From: Geminicoccaceae bacterium | GTDB lineage: Bacteria > Pseudomonadota > Alphaproteobacteria > Geminicoccales > Geminicoccaceae | Length of the DNA stretch: 9,868 bases | Assembly (NCBI GenBank): GCA_020446285.1 | Contig: JAGREZ010000260.1 | Coordinates: 1,262 to 11,129, forward strand | Direction of reading: 5' to 3' | Shown: positions 1 through 5,697 of the stretch, piece after piece | How the letters are laid out: each line of letters starts with the position of its first letter | Position numbering within the stretch: position 1 is the first letter of the stretch | The notes under the pieces: generated by a model | The model's input: the letters and a program-made list of their open reading frames with translations, nothing else | Told to the model about the DNA's origin: nothing | The model's database searches: none | Made by a program: the position numbers and the translations under genes

Positions 1-19
1 GATGTCCGCCGGACGATGC

Positions 20-298
20 TCAGCGTTCGCGGCCGCGCAGGCTCTGCATGTTATGGACATGCACATGGCTGCCCTTTGCGATCGGCCGGGTCGTCTCGCC
101 GATCACCATGCCGTACTTGATGACTTCGGCGCCGGAGGGAAGGTCGACGAGTGCTATCTTGTGGCAGAGCGGTATGGACTCGGTCGCCTTGATCCGGGTC
201 AGTCCGGTATCGACGGACCCGCCCGCCTCGACCGCGCGCAGCAGGGTGGCGACATTGTCGCCCTGTTCGAGCTGGATGGCATTCCGTGTGTCGCTCAA
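20..298 (-). CDS. UxaA-family dehydratase small subunit (SAF domain)
   Basis: A 92-residue protein corresponding to the N-terminal SAF domain of altronate/galactarate dehydratases (UxaA, GarD), here a separate polypeptide. The family signature is clear: IPLCHKIALVD at about residues 42-52, IKYGMVIG at about 60-67, and the C-terminal HVHVHNMQSLRGR at 78-90. In this family the small domain partners the large catalytic part in dehydrating sugar acids; SuyA of (R)-sulfolactate sulfo-lyase is a homologue. I chose the TTG at 298-296 because a GGAGC site lies 6 bases upstream, the product then begins as the family does, and the TTG overlaps the TGA stop of the large subunit (TTGA). An in-frame TTG at 334 would add 12 unlikely residues inside the upstream gene. 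It is the last leftward gene in the window. In fused UxaA this domain comes first; here it follows the large subunit. Family sure, substrate unknown. Confidence 0.88.
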   Translation of the reverse strand: MSDTRNAIQLEQGDNVATLLRAVEAGGSVDTGLTRIKATESIPLCHKIALVDLPSGAEVIKYGMVIGETTRPIAKGSHVHVHNMQSLRGRER

Positions 299-1458
299 AG
301 CGCTGCTCCGTATCGGCCGATGACCTCGTCGCAATCCGAGAGGATCTCGCCGAAGGTCAGTTCGCCCGAGGCCGTCGCGGCGATCTGGTCGATGAGGCGG
401 CGGGCGGCCCTTTCCATGGGCTCGTCGCCGGAAAAGACGGCTTCGGCGGTGAAATCGAGCTGTGCCGTGATACGGCGCGCGGTTTCGGGATTGGCGGTGA
501 GCTTGATCGTCGGCATGAGCGCGCTCGTGTAGCTGTTGCCGACGCCGGTGGTGAACAGGGCGAGATTGCAGCCGGCGGCGGTGAAGCCTGTCAGCGATTC
601 CGGTGCATAGGCGGCGGCGTCCATGGCCCAGAGTCCCGCCGCCGGCGGGGTTTCACCATAGGCGAGCACGCCCTCGATGGTGCGGCTGCCGGATTTGGCG
701 ATGGCACCAAGCGATTTCTCCTCGATGGTCGTGAGTCCGGCCTGAATATTGGTGAGGCTCGGATTGTTGTAGGTGAGATCCATACCTTCGGCGATGGCGC
801 GCTGCTCGCGGCGAAGTGCGGCATTGCGGATCGCGGCGGCGATTTCGGGGCTGGCGGCGCGGGCGGTGAGCAGGGCTTCCGCACCGAGCCATTCGGTCGT
901 TTCCGCGAAGATGGCGGTGCCGCCGGCATCGGTGACCGCGTCCGCCATGTGCCCGACGAGCGGATTGGCGATGAGGCCCGAGCTTGGATCCGAGCGGCCG
1001 CATTCGAGCCCGAGCGCGAGCTGGCTCGCCGGCAGTCTGGTGCGTCCCTGCCGCGATATCGTCTTGAGCAGACCGGCCGCCGCGCGCAATGCGGCATCAC
1101 CGAGGCTGAGCGCGTCATGCCCGAAATCGTCGAGGCAGAGCCCGGCCACGGGCCGGCCGGCGGCTTCGGCGGCTTCGACCAGCGGATCGATCCTGAGCGC
1201 GTCGGCACCGATCACGAGCACCGCGCCGACATTGGGATGGGTGGCCATTCCGGCAAGGCAGCGCGCGTGAATGGCGGCATCTTCGCCGAGAAGTCCGCTG
1301 CCATGGCCGGTGCCGAGCGCGATCGCTCCGCGCAATCGCCCGGCGATACGGCGGCCAAGCGGTGTGGTCAGCCCGGTCGGCGAGAGCACGAGAAGGTGGT
1401 TGCGGGTACCGGCGACGCCCGTCGCACGCTCGAAACCCTCGAAGGTGAAGCTGTTCAA
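295..1458 (-). CDS. UxaA-family dehydratase large subunit (altronate/galactarate dehydratase C-terminal type)
   Basis: A 387-residue protein of the D-galactarate dehydratase/altronate hydrolase C-terminal family, about the usual length for a stand-alone large subunit. Landmarks are FERATGVAGTRNH at 9-21, GLECGRSDPSSG at 150-161, GGTAIFAETTE at 179-189, GLTTIEEKSLG at 241-251 and NLALFTTGVGN at 298-308. Family members dehydrate sugar acids such as altronate or galactarate, usually with iron or manganese. Against the consensus as I remember it, several active-site stretches differ: GGSD is GRSD, the PGNK..GG stretch is LTNIQAG, and the Cys after EKSLG is Ala (252). This suggests a divergent subgroup with another substrate, or the sulfo-lyase (SuyB-like) branch. 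The TTG start at 1458-1456 overlaps the tctA stop (TTGA) and has GGAAAG 5 bases upstream; no ATG gives a better family start. It overlaps the small-subunit gene the same way, so tctA and both subunits should be translationally coupled. Confidence 0.88.
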   Translation of the reverse strand: MNSFTFEGFERATGVAGTRNHLLVLSPTGLTTPLGRRIAGRLRGAIALGTGHGSGLLGEDAAIHARCLAGMATHPNVGAVLVIGADALRIDPLVEAAEAAGRPVAGLCLDDFGHDALSLGDAALRAAAGLLKTISRQGRTRLPASQLALGLECGRSDPSSGLIANPLVGHMADAVTDAGGTAIFAETTEWLGAEALLTARAASPEIAAAIRNAALRREQRAIAEGMDLTYNNPSLTNIQAGLTTIEEKSLGAIAKSGSRTIEGVLAYGETPPAAGLWAMDAAAYAPESLTGFTAAGCNLALFTTGVGNSYTSALMPTIKLTANPETARRITAQLDFTAEAVFSGDEPMERAARRLIDQIAATASGELTFGEILSDCDEVIGRYGAAL

Positions 1459-2960
1459 TGGCTCTTTCCGGTTTGCTGTGTGGCCTGCCGCTGCCGCCAT
1501 TCGCTCACGAGCGACCATGTCAGGAGTGCCACGGCGGCGATGAGGAACACCAGCGCCACCGGTCGGGTGAAGATCGGCGTGATCGATCCGGCGGTCATCA
1601 TCAGCCCCGAGCGCAGCTTCTCCTCCATCAGCGGTGCCAGCACGAAACCGATGACGAAGGGGCCGAGCGGATAGCGGGCGCGTTCGAGGGCGAATCCGAT
1701 CAACCCGAAGACCAGCATCACCCAGACATCGAACATGGTGTTGTCGAGGCCGAAACTGCCGACGACGCAGAAGACGATGATGACCGGCAGGAGGAACTGG
1801 CGGGGGATGGTGGCAAGCCGTGCGACCCAGCCGACCGAACCCGTCATGACGAGCAGCATGACGAAATTGGCGACGAGGCAGGCCGCGATCATCGCCCAGA
1901 CGACATCGCCATTGGTGAGGAAGAGGGTTGGACCCGGCTGGATCGAATGGATCATCAGGGCGCCGATGAGAATGGCGTCGATCACCGATCCCGGAATGCC
2001 CATGGCGATGAGCGGAATGAGAGCGCCGCCGACGGTGGCATTGTTGGCGGCCTCCGACGCGACGATACCGGATTCCGAGCCCTTGCCGAACGCATCGGGA
2101 GTTTTCGAGACATTCTTTGCGACCGTATAGGCGATCACCGAGCCGATCGAGGCGCCGACTCCGGGCAGGATGCCGACGAAGGTGCCGATCAGCGAGGAGC
2201 GGAGCATGTTCAGCGCATGGCGAAGCCAGTCGCGCAGCGACATCAACAGGCCACGCGACGATGCCTCGATGCGTTCGACCCGTTTGCCCAGTTCGAGAAT
2301 GTCGTTGATGATCTGCGAAACGGCGAACACGCCGATCAGCACCGGCAGGAGCTTGAGTCCGCCATTGAGCATGTACCAGTCGAAGGTGAGGCGCGGCTGG
2401 CCGGCCGACGGATCGACGCCCGGCATCGAGGCGAGCATGCCGAGAAGCCCGGCGATGAGCCCCTTGACCAGACTGCCCTGGCTGACGCTGGCGATCAGTA
2501 CCATGGCCATCAGGATGAGGGTGAAATACTCGAACGGGCCGAAGCGCGTCGCCCAGATCGACAGCGGCTTGGCCAGCAGGAAGAGAAAGACCCACGAGAC
2601 AAGCCCGCCGATGAACGAAGCGGAAATGCCGAGCCCGAGCGCGCGTCCGGGGCGGCCGGCACGCGCCATCGGATAGCCGTCGAAGGTCGTCATCACGTTT
2701 GACGGCGTTCCCGGCATGCGCAGCAGCGTGGCGGTGATGAGCCCGCCCGTCACCGCACCGACATACATGGCGATGAGCAGCACGACCGCTTCCGTCGGCG
2801 CCATGTAGTAGGTCAGCGGCAGGGTGAGTGCTATGAGCATGGCGCCGGTGAGGCCGGGTATGGCACCAACGGTGATGCCGAGCACCGTGCCCAGCACGCA
2901 GAGGAAGAAGGCCCATGGCTGGAAGACGAGGGCGAGGCCGCTCAGCAGTCCGTCGATCAT
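1455..2960 (-). CDS. tctA: Tripartite tricarboxylate transporter large permease TctA
   Basis: A 501-residue, very hydrophobic inner-membrane protein of the TctA family, full length for the family, with about a dozen predicted membrane segments. It shows the internal-repeat signatures: GAIPGLTGAM at 32-41, RMPGTPSNVMTTFDGYP at 81-97 followed by MARAGRPGRALG, and in the second half GILPGVGASIGS (about 260-275) and MGIPGSVIDAILIGAL with IQPGP downstream (about 315-345). TctA is the ion-coupled transport channel; it takes carboxylates delivered by TctC and works with TctB. The ATG start lies one base after the tctB stop (TGAGATG), so the two are probably coupled. Its stop is overlapped by the TTG start of the dehydratase large subunit, linking import to catabolism. 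Substrates of the family range from citrate to aromatic and sugar acids and cannot be assigned here. Confidence 0.95.
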   Translation of the reverse strand: MIDGLLSGLALVFQPWAFFLCVLGTVLGITVGAIPGLTGAMLIALTLPLTYYMAPTEAVVLLIAMYVGAVTGGLITATLLRMPGTPSNVMTTFDGYPMARAGRPGRALGLGISASFIGGLVSWVFLFLLAKPLSIWATRFGPFEYFTLILMAMVLIASVSQGSLVKGLIAGLLGMLASMPGVDPSAGQPRLTFDWYMLNGGLKLLPVLIGVFAVSQIINDILELGKRVERIEASSRGLLMSLRDWLRHALNMLRSSLIGTFVGILPGVGASIGSVIAYTVAKNVSKTPDAFGKGSESGIVASEAANNATVGGALIPLIAMGIPGSVIDAILIGALMIHSIQPGPTLFLTNGDVVWAMIAACLVANFVMLLVMTGSVGWVARLATIPRQFLLPVIIVFCVVGSFGLDNTMFDVWVMLVFGLIGFALERARYPLGPFVIGFVLAPLMEEKLRSGLMMTAGSITPIFTRPVALVFLIAAVALLTWSLVSEWRQRQATQQTGKSH

Positions 2961-2961
2961 C

Positions 2962-3468
2962 TCACTGCAGCCCCGGCAGGTCGACGACGAAGATGCGGGT
3001 GAAGATGTACTGGCAGCCGAAGCCGACGACGAGCGCCGTCACCGCGATCGCGGGCAGGAGGCGCGGCCGGAAGCCCGTGAGCCAGCCGATGGTCGCGACG
3101 AGATAGAGGGTGGTGAGCACCGCGAAGGTCGACAGACGCATGTGGATGGCGGCGGCATAGGCCAGCGTCAGGAGCACGGTGACGAGGGCGTGGCCGTAGC
3201 CGTTCGCCGGTTCGTCCCCTTCCTCGCCCGCGTTTCCGCTTTCGCCCGTGTTTCCGCCGGCGGATGCGGGGCGTCGTGCCGCCCTTGCGATCACGAGGCC
3301 GCAGAGAAGGATAATGATGGTTGCCGTGGTCCGCGGCACCGGCGCCGATCCCAGCGGCTCGAAGGTGCCGGGCGGCAGGTCGAGGGTTTCGATGATGATC
3401 GCCGCACAGATGACGATCAGGCCGAGTGCTACACCGATATCGGTGCGCCTGTCGACGGATGGGCTCAA
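2962..3468 (-). CDS. tctB: Tripartite tricarboxylate transporter small permease TctB
   Basis: A 168-residue membrane protein of the TctB family with four hydrophobic segments (about 12-26, 46-63, 90-110 and 120-160 as a pair). The motif FEPLGSAPVPR at 36-46 matches the family's PLG..x-PR stretch. A Gly/Glu-rich hydrophilic loop (about 67-88, with GNTGESGNAGEEGDE) separates the two membrane pairs. TctB is the accessory membrane subunit of the TctCBA carboxylate importer. Start choice: the TTG at 3468-3466 has GGGGAG 7 bases upstream and gives the usual length and N-terminus. An in-frame ATG at 3537 would add 23 residues encoded by the stem-loop region, with no good ribosome site, so I reject it. 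The gene ends one base before tctA. Confidence 0.85.
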   Translation of the reverse strand: MSPSVDRRTDIGVALGLIVICAAIIIETLDLPPGTFEPLGSAPVPRTTATIIILLCGLVIARAARRPASAGGNTGESGNAGEEGDEPANGYGHALVTVLLTLAYAAAIHMRLSTFAVLTTLYLVATIGWLTGFRPRLLPAIAVTALVVGFGCQYIFTRIFVVDLPGLQ

Positions 3469-3475
3469 GTGAGGG

Positions 3476-3481
3476 CTCCCC
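3476..3481 (-). promoter_or_regulatory. Ribosome binding site GGGGAG deciding the tctB TTG start
   Basis: GGGGAG ends 7 bases before the TTG at 3468-3466, an ideal distance. The competing ATG at 3537 has no such site and would put the stem-loop into the coding sequence. This decides the start of tctB at TTG. Confidence 0.7.
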
Positions 3482-3489
3482 GATGCGGG

Positions 3490-3527
3490 CCGGATGGCGG
3501 GCGGTTTCGGCGCGGCCCGCCATCCGG
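3490..3527 (-). promoter_or_regulatory. Perfect 13-bp stem-loop in the tctC-tctB spacer
   Basis: The arms at 3490-3502 (ccggatggcgggc on the plus strand) and 3515-3527 (gcccgccatccgg) are exact reverse complements around a 12-base loop. The transcript of the leftward operon would form a very stable hairpin just after tctC. There is no T-tract after it, so it is not a classical intrinsic terminator. It more likely protects the 3' end of tctC message or partly attenuates read-through into tctBA, a known arrangement after binding-protein genes in importer operons. Confidence 0.65.
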
Positions 3528-3540
3528 TAGTGGTCATGAC

Positions 3541-3561
3541 AGGGACGGGCTTGCCCGCCCT
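3541..3561 (-). promoter_or_regulatory. Small imperfect hairpin right after the tctC stop
   Basis: On the plus strand, AGGGACGGGC at 3541-3550 pairs with GCCCGCCCT at 3553-3561 with one bulged A and a very short loop. It starts within 5 bases of the tctC stop codon and lies upstream (in transcript order) of the larger stem-loop. Together they could act as a tandem structure for message processing. Small GC-rich hairpins are common by chance, so confidence is moderate. Confidence 0.35.
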
Positions 3562-3565
3562 CCGC

Positions 3566-4564
3566 CTATTTCTGCGATGCCTGTATGGCGACCGGTTCGA
3601 TGGCCGCCCATGTCGCGTCGAGACTTTCCTGCAGCGCCTCGCCGCGAAGGAACAGCGGCGCGAACACCTTGCTGTCATAGAACGCCTTGATGGCATCCGT
3701 CGCCGAAGCCTTTTCGAGTGCGTCGGCCATGCCGTCGATGGCTTCCTGCGGCGTATCCTTCGGCGCGAACCACCAGCTGTCGATGCAGAATTCCATGTCG
3801 CGGCCGAGTTCCTTCAGTGTGGGGATCTCGGGCAGTTTGCCGACCCGCTCGGGGCCGGTATAGGCCAGCGGCTTGATCTGCGATTCGGGGTTTTCGCTCC
3901 CGTCCGGCATTCTCGTGAAGTTGAGCACCTCGGCGGCGGAGAGAACCGTCGCATTGGTCTGCGCGCCTGTCAGTGCGGTGAAGTTGGCGGTGCCGCCGCC
4001 GATCTGGACGAAGCGGAACTTCGCGCCGGGCTCGGTATTCTGCAGCATGACGCCGGCCAGATGATTGATGGCGCCGAGATTGGCACCGAAGATCAGCGTG
4101 TCGGGCTCGGCCGCGGCCTTTTCGAGAAGCTGGTCGACACTGTCGATGCCACTGTCCTTGCGCACCATCGGCAACACGCAGAACTGGCCCGTGGCGGCCA
4201 CCGGCGCGAAATCGCGATAGCCGAAATCGAACATTCCGCCGGCCTGGCCGCCCATGAGGGCGATGTGCACGGTGAGGAAGGTGTAGCCGTCCGGCTCGGC
4301 TTCCATCACCTGGCGTGATCCGATGGAGAAATGCCCGCCGACATTGACGATGGTGGCCGGCTGCGGCAGGAGCTCATTGTCCTGGATGGCCATCTGGAAC
4401 GCCCGGGATACCTGGTCCGAGGTGCCGCCGGCCTTGAACGGAACGATGATCTTGACCGGCTTTTCCGGCCATGCGGCGAGCGCTCCGGCATGTGCCAGCG
4501 TGAGCGCGGTCACGCCGGCGACAGCGGTGGCTATGGATCGGATGAGTCTCATGCTTGGTTTCAT
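3566..4564 (-). CDS. tctC: Tripartite tricarboxylate transporter substrate-binding protein TctC (Bug family)
   Basis: A 332-residue periplasmic binding protein of the Bug/TctC family, normal length. Residues 1-30 form a signal peptide (basic MKPSMRLIR, hydrophobic core, ALA before AWPEKP). The mature start matches the family (WPEKPVKIIVPF then GGTSDQ at 46-51). FDFGYRDFAPVA and the C-terminal WWFAPKDTPQEAIDGM are also typical. Bug proteins bind carboxylates through two strand-helix loops. The second loop, usually a GA/GG-rich NxxGAGG stretch, reads NVGGHFSIGS here, which may alter ligand choice. The ATG at 4564-4562 overlaps the TGA of the LysR gene (ATGA) and has AGGGAGG 8 bases upstream. 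A longer upstream reading frame is a shadow over the regulator. The gene is followed by a stem-loop spacer that may raise its output over the membrane subunits. Confidence 0.95.
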   Translation of the reverse strand: MKPSMRLIRSIATAVAGVTALTLAHAGALAAWPEKPVKIIVPFKAGGTSDQVSRAFQMAIQDNELLPQPATIVNVGGHFSIGSRQVMEAEPDGYTFLTVHIALMGGQAGGMFDFGYRDFAPVAATGQFCVLPMVRKDSGIDSVDQLLEKAAAEPDTLIFGANLGAINHLAGVMLQNTEPGAKFRFVQIGGGTANFTALTGAQTNATVLSAAEVLNFTRMPDGSENPESQIKPLAYTGPERVGKLPEIPTLKELGRDMEFCIDSWWFAPKDTPQEAIDGMADALEKASATDAIKAFYDSKVFAPLFLRGEALQESLDATWAAIEPVAIQASQK

Positions 4565-5544
4565 GGGCTTGGCCTCCCTGGCTTGCCTGTTGCATTGCTC
4601 CGGTATCCGTTGATGTCGGGCCGTGCCGGTTCGGTCCTGCGGTCCGACATGGTCTCGCGGCACACCGTTTCGATGGTCCCGATCAGATCGCGCGTGGCGG
4701 CGTTGGGTTCGACGCCGTGGCGCAGGATGAGGCCGGCCTTGCGTTGCCAGCCGGCTTCGGTAAAGGGCAGCGGCCGGACCGCCGTCTCGCCGAGATGTTC
4801 GAGATGATCGACCGCGTGAAAGCTCAGATAGTCGCTGCCGCGCATCAGATCGAGCTTGAGCATGACGATGTCGGTTTCCACAATGGCGCGAGGCGGCGTG
4901 AGGCCCTTCGCCCGCATCATCACCTCGAGACGCCGGGCGAGGTAGGTTCCGGGCCCCGGCAGGATCCACGGAAAGTCGAGCAGCCGCGCGAAGTCGAGAT
5001 GTTCGACATGCTGCAGGGGATGGTCACGGTCAGCGATGACGCGGTAATCGTCGACCATCAGCGTGCGCGTGTCGAGATCCGGATCATCCGCGGGCTCCGG
5101 CAGTGCAGCGACCACGAGATCGAGCGCGCCCCGGCGCAGGTCGGCCTTTAGTCCGACATCGAGGCCGCCGACGATGCGGATGAGTACACCCGGCCGCATT
5201 CGCCGGAAAGCCGGCAGGACATCGGGAAGGATGCGCGTCTGCCATGACGGACCGGCGCCGATGCGGATATGGCCGCTGTCGCCGCGCCGGAGCGCCTCGA
5301 TCTCGTTGCGCGCATCCGACATGCTCGCCTTGAGTGCCCGCGCATGACGCAGGAACGAGCGGCCATATTCGGTCAGCGAAACGCCGCGGGCACGCCGCTC
5401 GAAGAACGCGACGCCGGCCTCGTCCTCGAGCCTGCGGATGGACTTGGTCAGCGCCGGCTGGGTAATGCCGAGCGTCTTGGCGGCCGCGCGCAGCGAACCG
5501 GATTCGGCGACCGTCAGGAAATAGTCGATATTGCGGATCTCCAA
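4561..5544 (-). CDS. LysR-type transcriptional regulator
   Basis: A 327-residue LysR-family activator/repressor. The N-terminal winged helix-turn-helix is textbook: the first residues, MEIRNIDYFLTVAESGS, and the HTH at about 18-37 with LGITQPALTKSIRRLE, then VAFFERRARGVSLTEYG. The rest (about 90-300) is the two-lobed effector-binding domain; the last 25 residues are a polar tail. The start is a TTG at 5544-5542 with GGGGAG 10 bases upstream; the family N-terminus leaves little doubt, and no ATG fits. It is the first gene of the leftward operon (ATGA overlap with tctC) and at the same time divergent from the sulfatase operon across 153 bases. It therefore probably regulates both arms and itself, with a substrate or intermediate of the pathway as effector. 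The effector is not identifiable from sequence. Confidence 0.93.
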   Translation of the reverse strand: MEIRNIDYFLTVAESGSLRAAAKTLGITQPALTKSIRRLEDEAGVAFFERRARGVSLTEYGRSFLRHARALKASMSDARNEIEALRRGDSGHIRIGAGPSWQTRILPDVLPAFRRMRPGVLIRIVGGLDVGLKADLRRGALDLVVAALPEPADDPDLDTRTLMVDDYRVIADRDHPLQHVEHLDFARLLDFPWILPGPGTYLARRLEVMMRAKGLTPPRAIVETDIVMLKLDLMRGSDYLSFHAVDHLEHLGETAVRPLPFTEAGWQRKAGLILRHGVEPNAATRDLIGTIETVCRETMSDRRTEPARPDINGYRSNATGKPGRPSP

Positions 5545-5554
5545 GCCGAACGAA

Positions 5555-5560
5555 CTCCCC
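5555..5560 (-). promoter_or_regulatory. Ribosome binding site GGGGAG for the lysR TTG start
   Basis: GGGGAG lies 10 bases upstream of the TTG at 5544-5542. With the family-typical N-terminus that follows, it supports a TTG start for the regulator, which would keep its level low. Confidence 0.65.
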
Positions 5561-5604
5561 TTTCGGACGACTTCCGGACCTTCTCGCTGACCGGACTTTT
5601 TCTA

Positions 5605-5634
5605 TTACCATTGGTTATCGTGATGGTTACCAAT
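5605..5634. promoter_or_regulatory. Probable LysR operator cluster (overlapping inverted and direct repeats)
   Basis: Seen directly: an inverted repeat ATTGGT (5610-5615) / ACCAAT (5629-5634) around a 13-base spacer; a direct repeat TGGTTA at 5612-5617 and 5624-5629, 12 bases apart; a direct repeat TTACCA at 5605-5610 and 5627-5632, 22 bases apart; and the short palindrome ACCATTGGT at 5607-5615. LysR-type regulators bind interrupted dyads, typically T-N11-A, in such divergent regions and often a second half-set one or two helical turns away. That this is the site for the adjacent regulator is inference. Confidence 0.5.
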
Positions 5635-5697
5635 CGGACTTGCGGAACGTCAAGAGCTGTTGTCAAAATCGCGGCGTTGCCAGCAGGGGAGGGCAGG

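Larger units (their letters stand above)
5545..5697. promoter_or_regulatory. Divergent control region between the LysR-led operon and the sulfatase operon
   Basis: These 153 bases separate the start codons of lysR (leftward) and the sulfatase (rightward) and must hold both promoters. The centre (5598-5640) is distinctly AT-richer than its surroundings and carries the repeat cluster annotated separately. A leftward -10-like TAATAG (complement of 5602-5607) is possible, but no convincing -35 accompanies it. For the rightward gene I see only weak candidates, such as TTGCGG at 5640-5645. The 5' leader of lysR (5561-5600) contains repeated CGGAC. Promoter positions are not resolved. Confidence 0.7.

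Noticed and set aside
286..1674. Long plus-strand reading frame opposite the dehydratase large subunit
   Set aside because: Gly/Arg/Glu-rich translation with no family motif; it is the antisense shadow of a well-supported minus-strand gene in GC-rich DNA.
1458..2702. Plus-strand 414-residue frame opposite tctA
   Set aside because: Extremely rich in His, Asp, Glu and Arg, the typical antisense image of a hydrophobic membrane protein gene.
1459..2916. Upstream in-frame extension of the dehydratase large subunit through tctA
   Set aside because: The frame stays open by GC bias only; its Arg/His-rich translation lacks family features, and the TTG at 1458 has a ribosome site.
3490..3527. Stem-loop as a transcription terminator
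   Set aside because: No run of T follows on the transcribed strand, and tctB and tctA downstream have no other visible promoter.
2824..3690. Plus-strand 288-residue frame across tctB and the spacer
   Set aside because: No recognisable domain, low-complexity Arg/Gly/Asp translation, and it lies opposite tctB and the stem-loop spacer.
4565..4969. N-terminal extension of tctC to 4969
   Set aside because: It lies over lysR in another frame, is Arg-rich, and would bury the clear signal peptide that starts at 4564.
5269..5697. N-terminal extension of the sulfatase into lysR
   Set aside because: The family N-terminus (NILFIFSDQ) begins right after the GTG at 5698, which has its own ribosome site; the extension overlaps lysR antisense.
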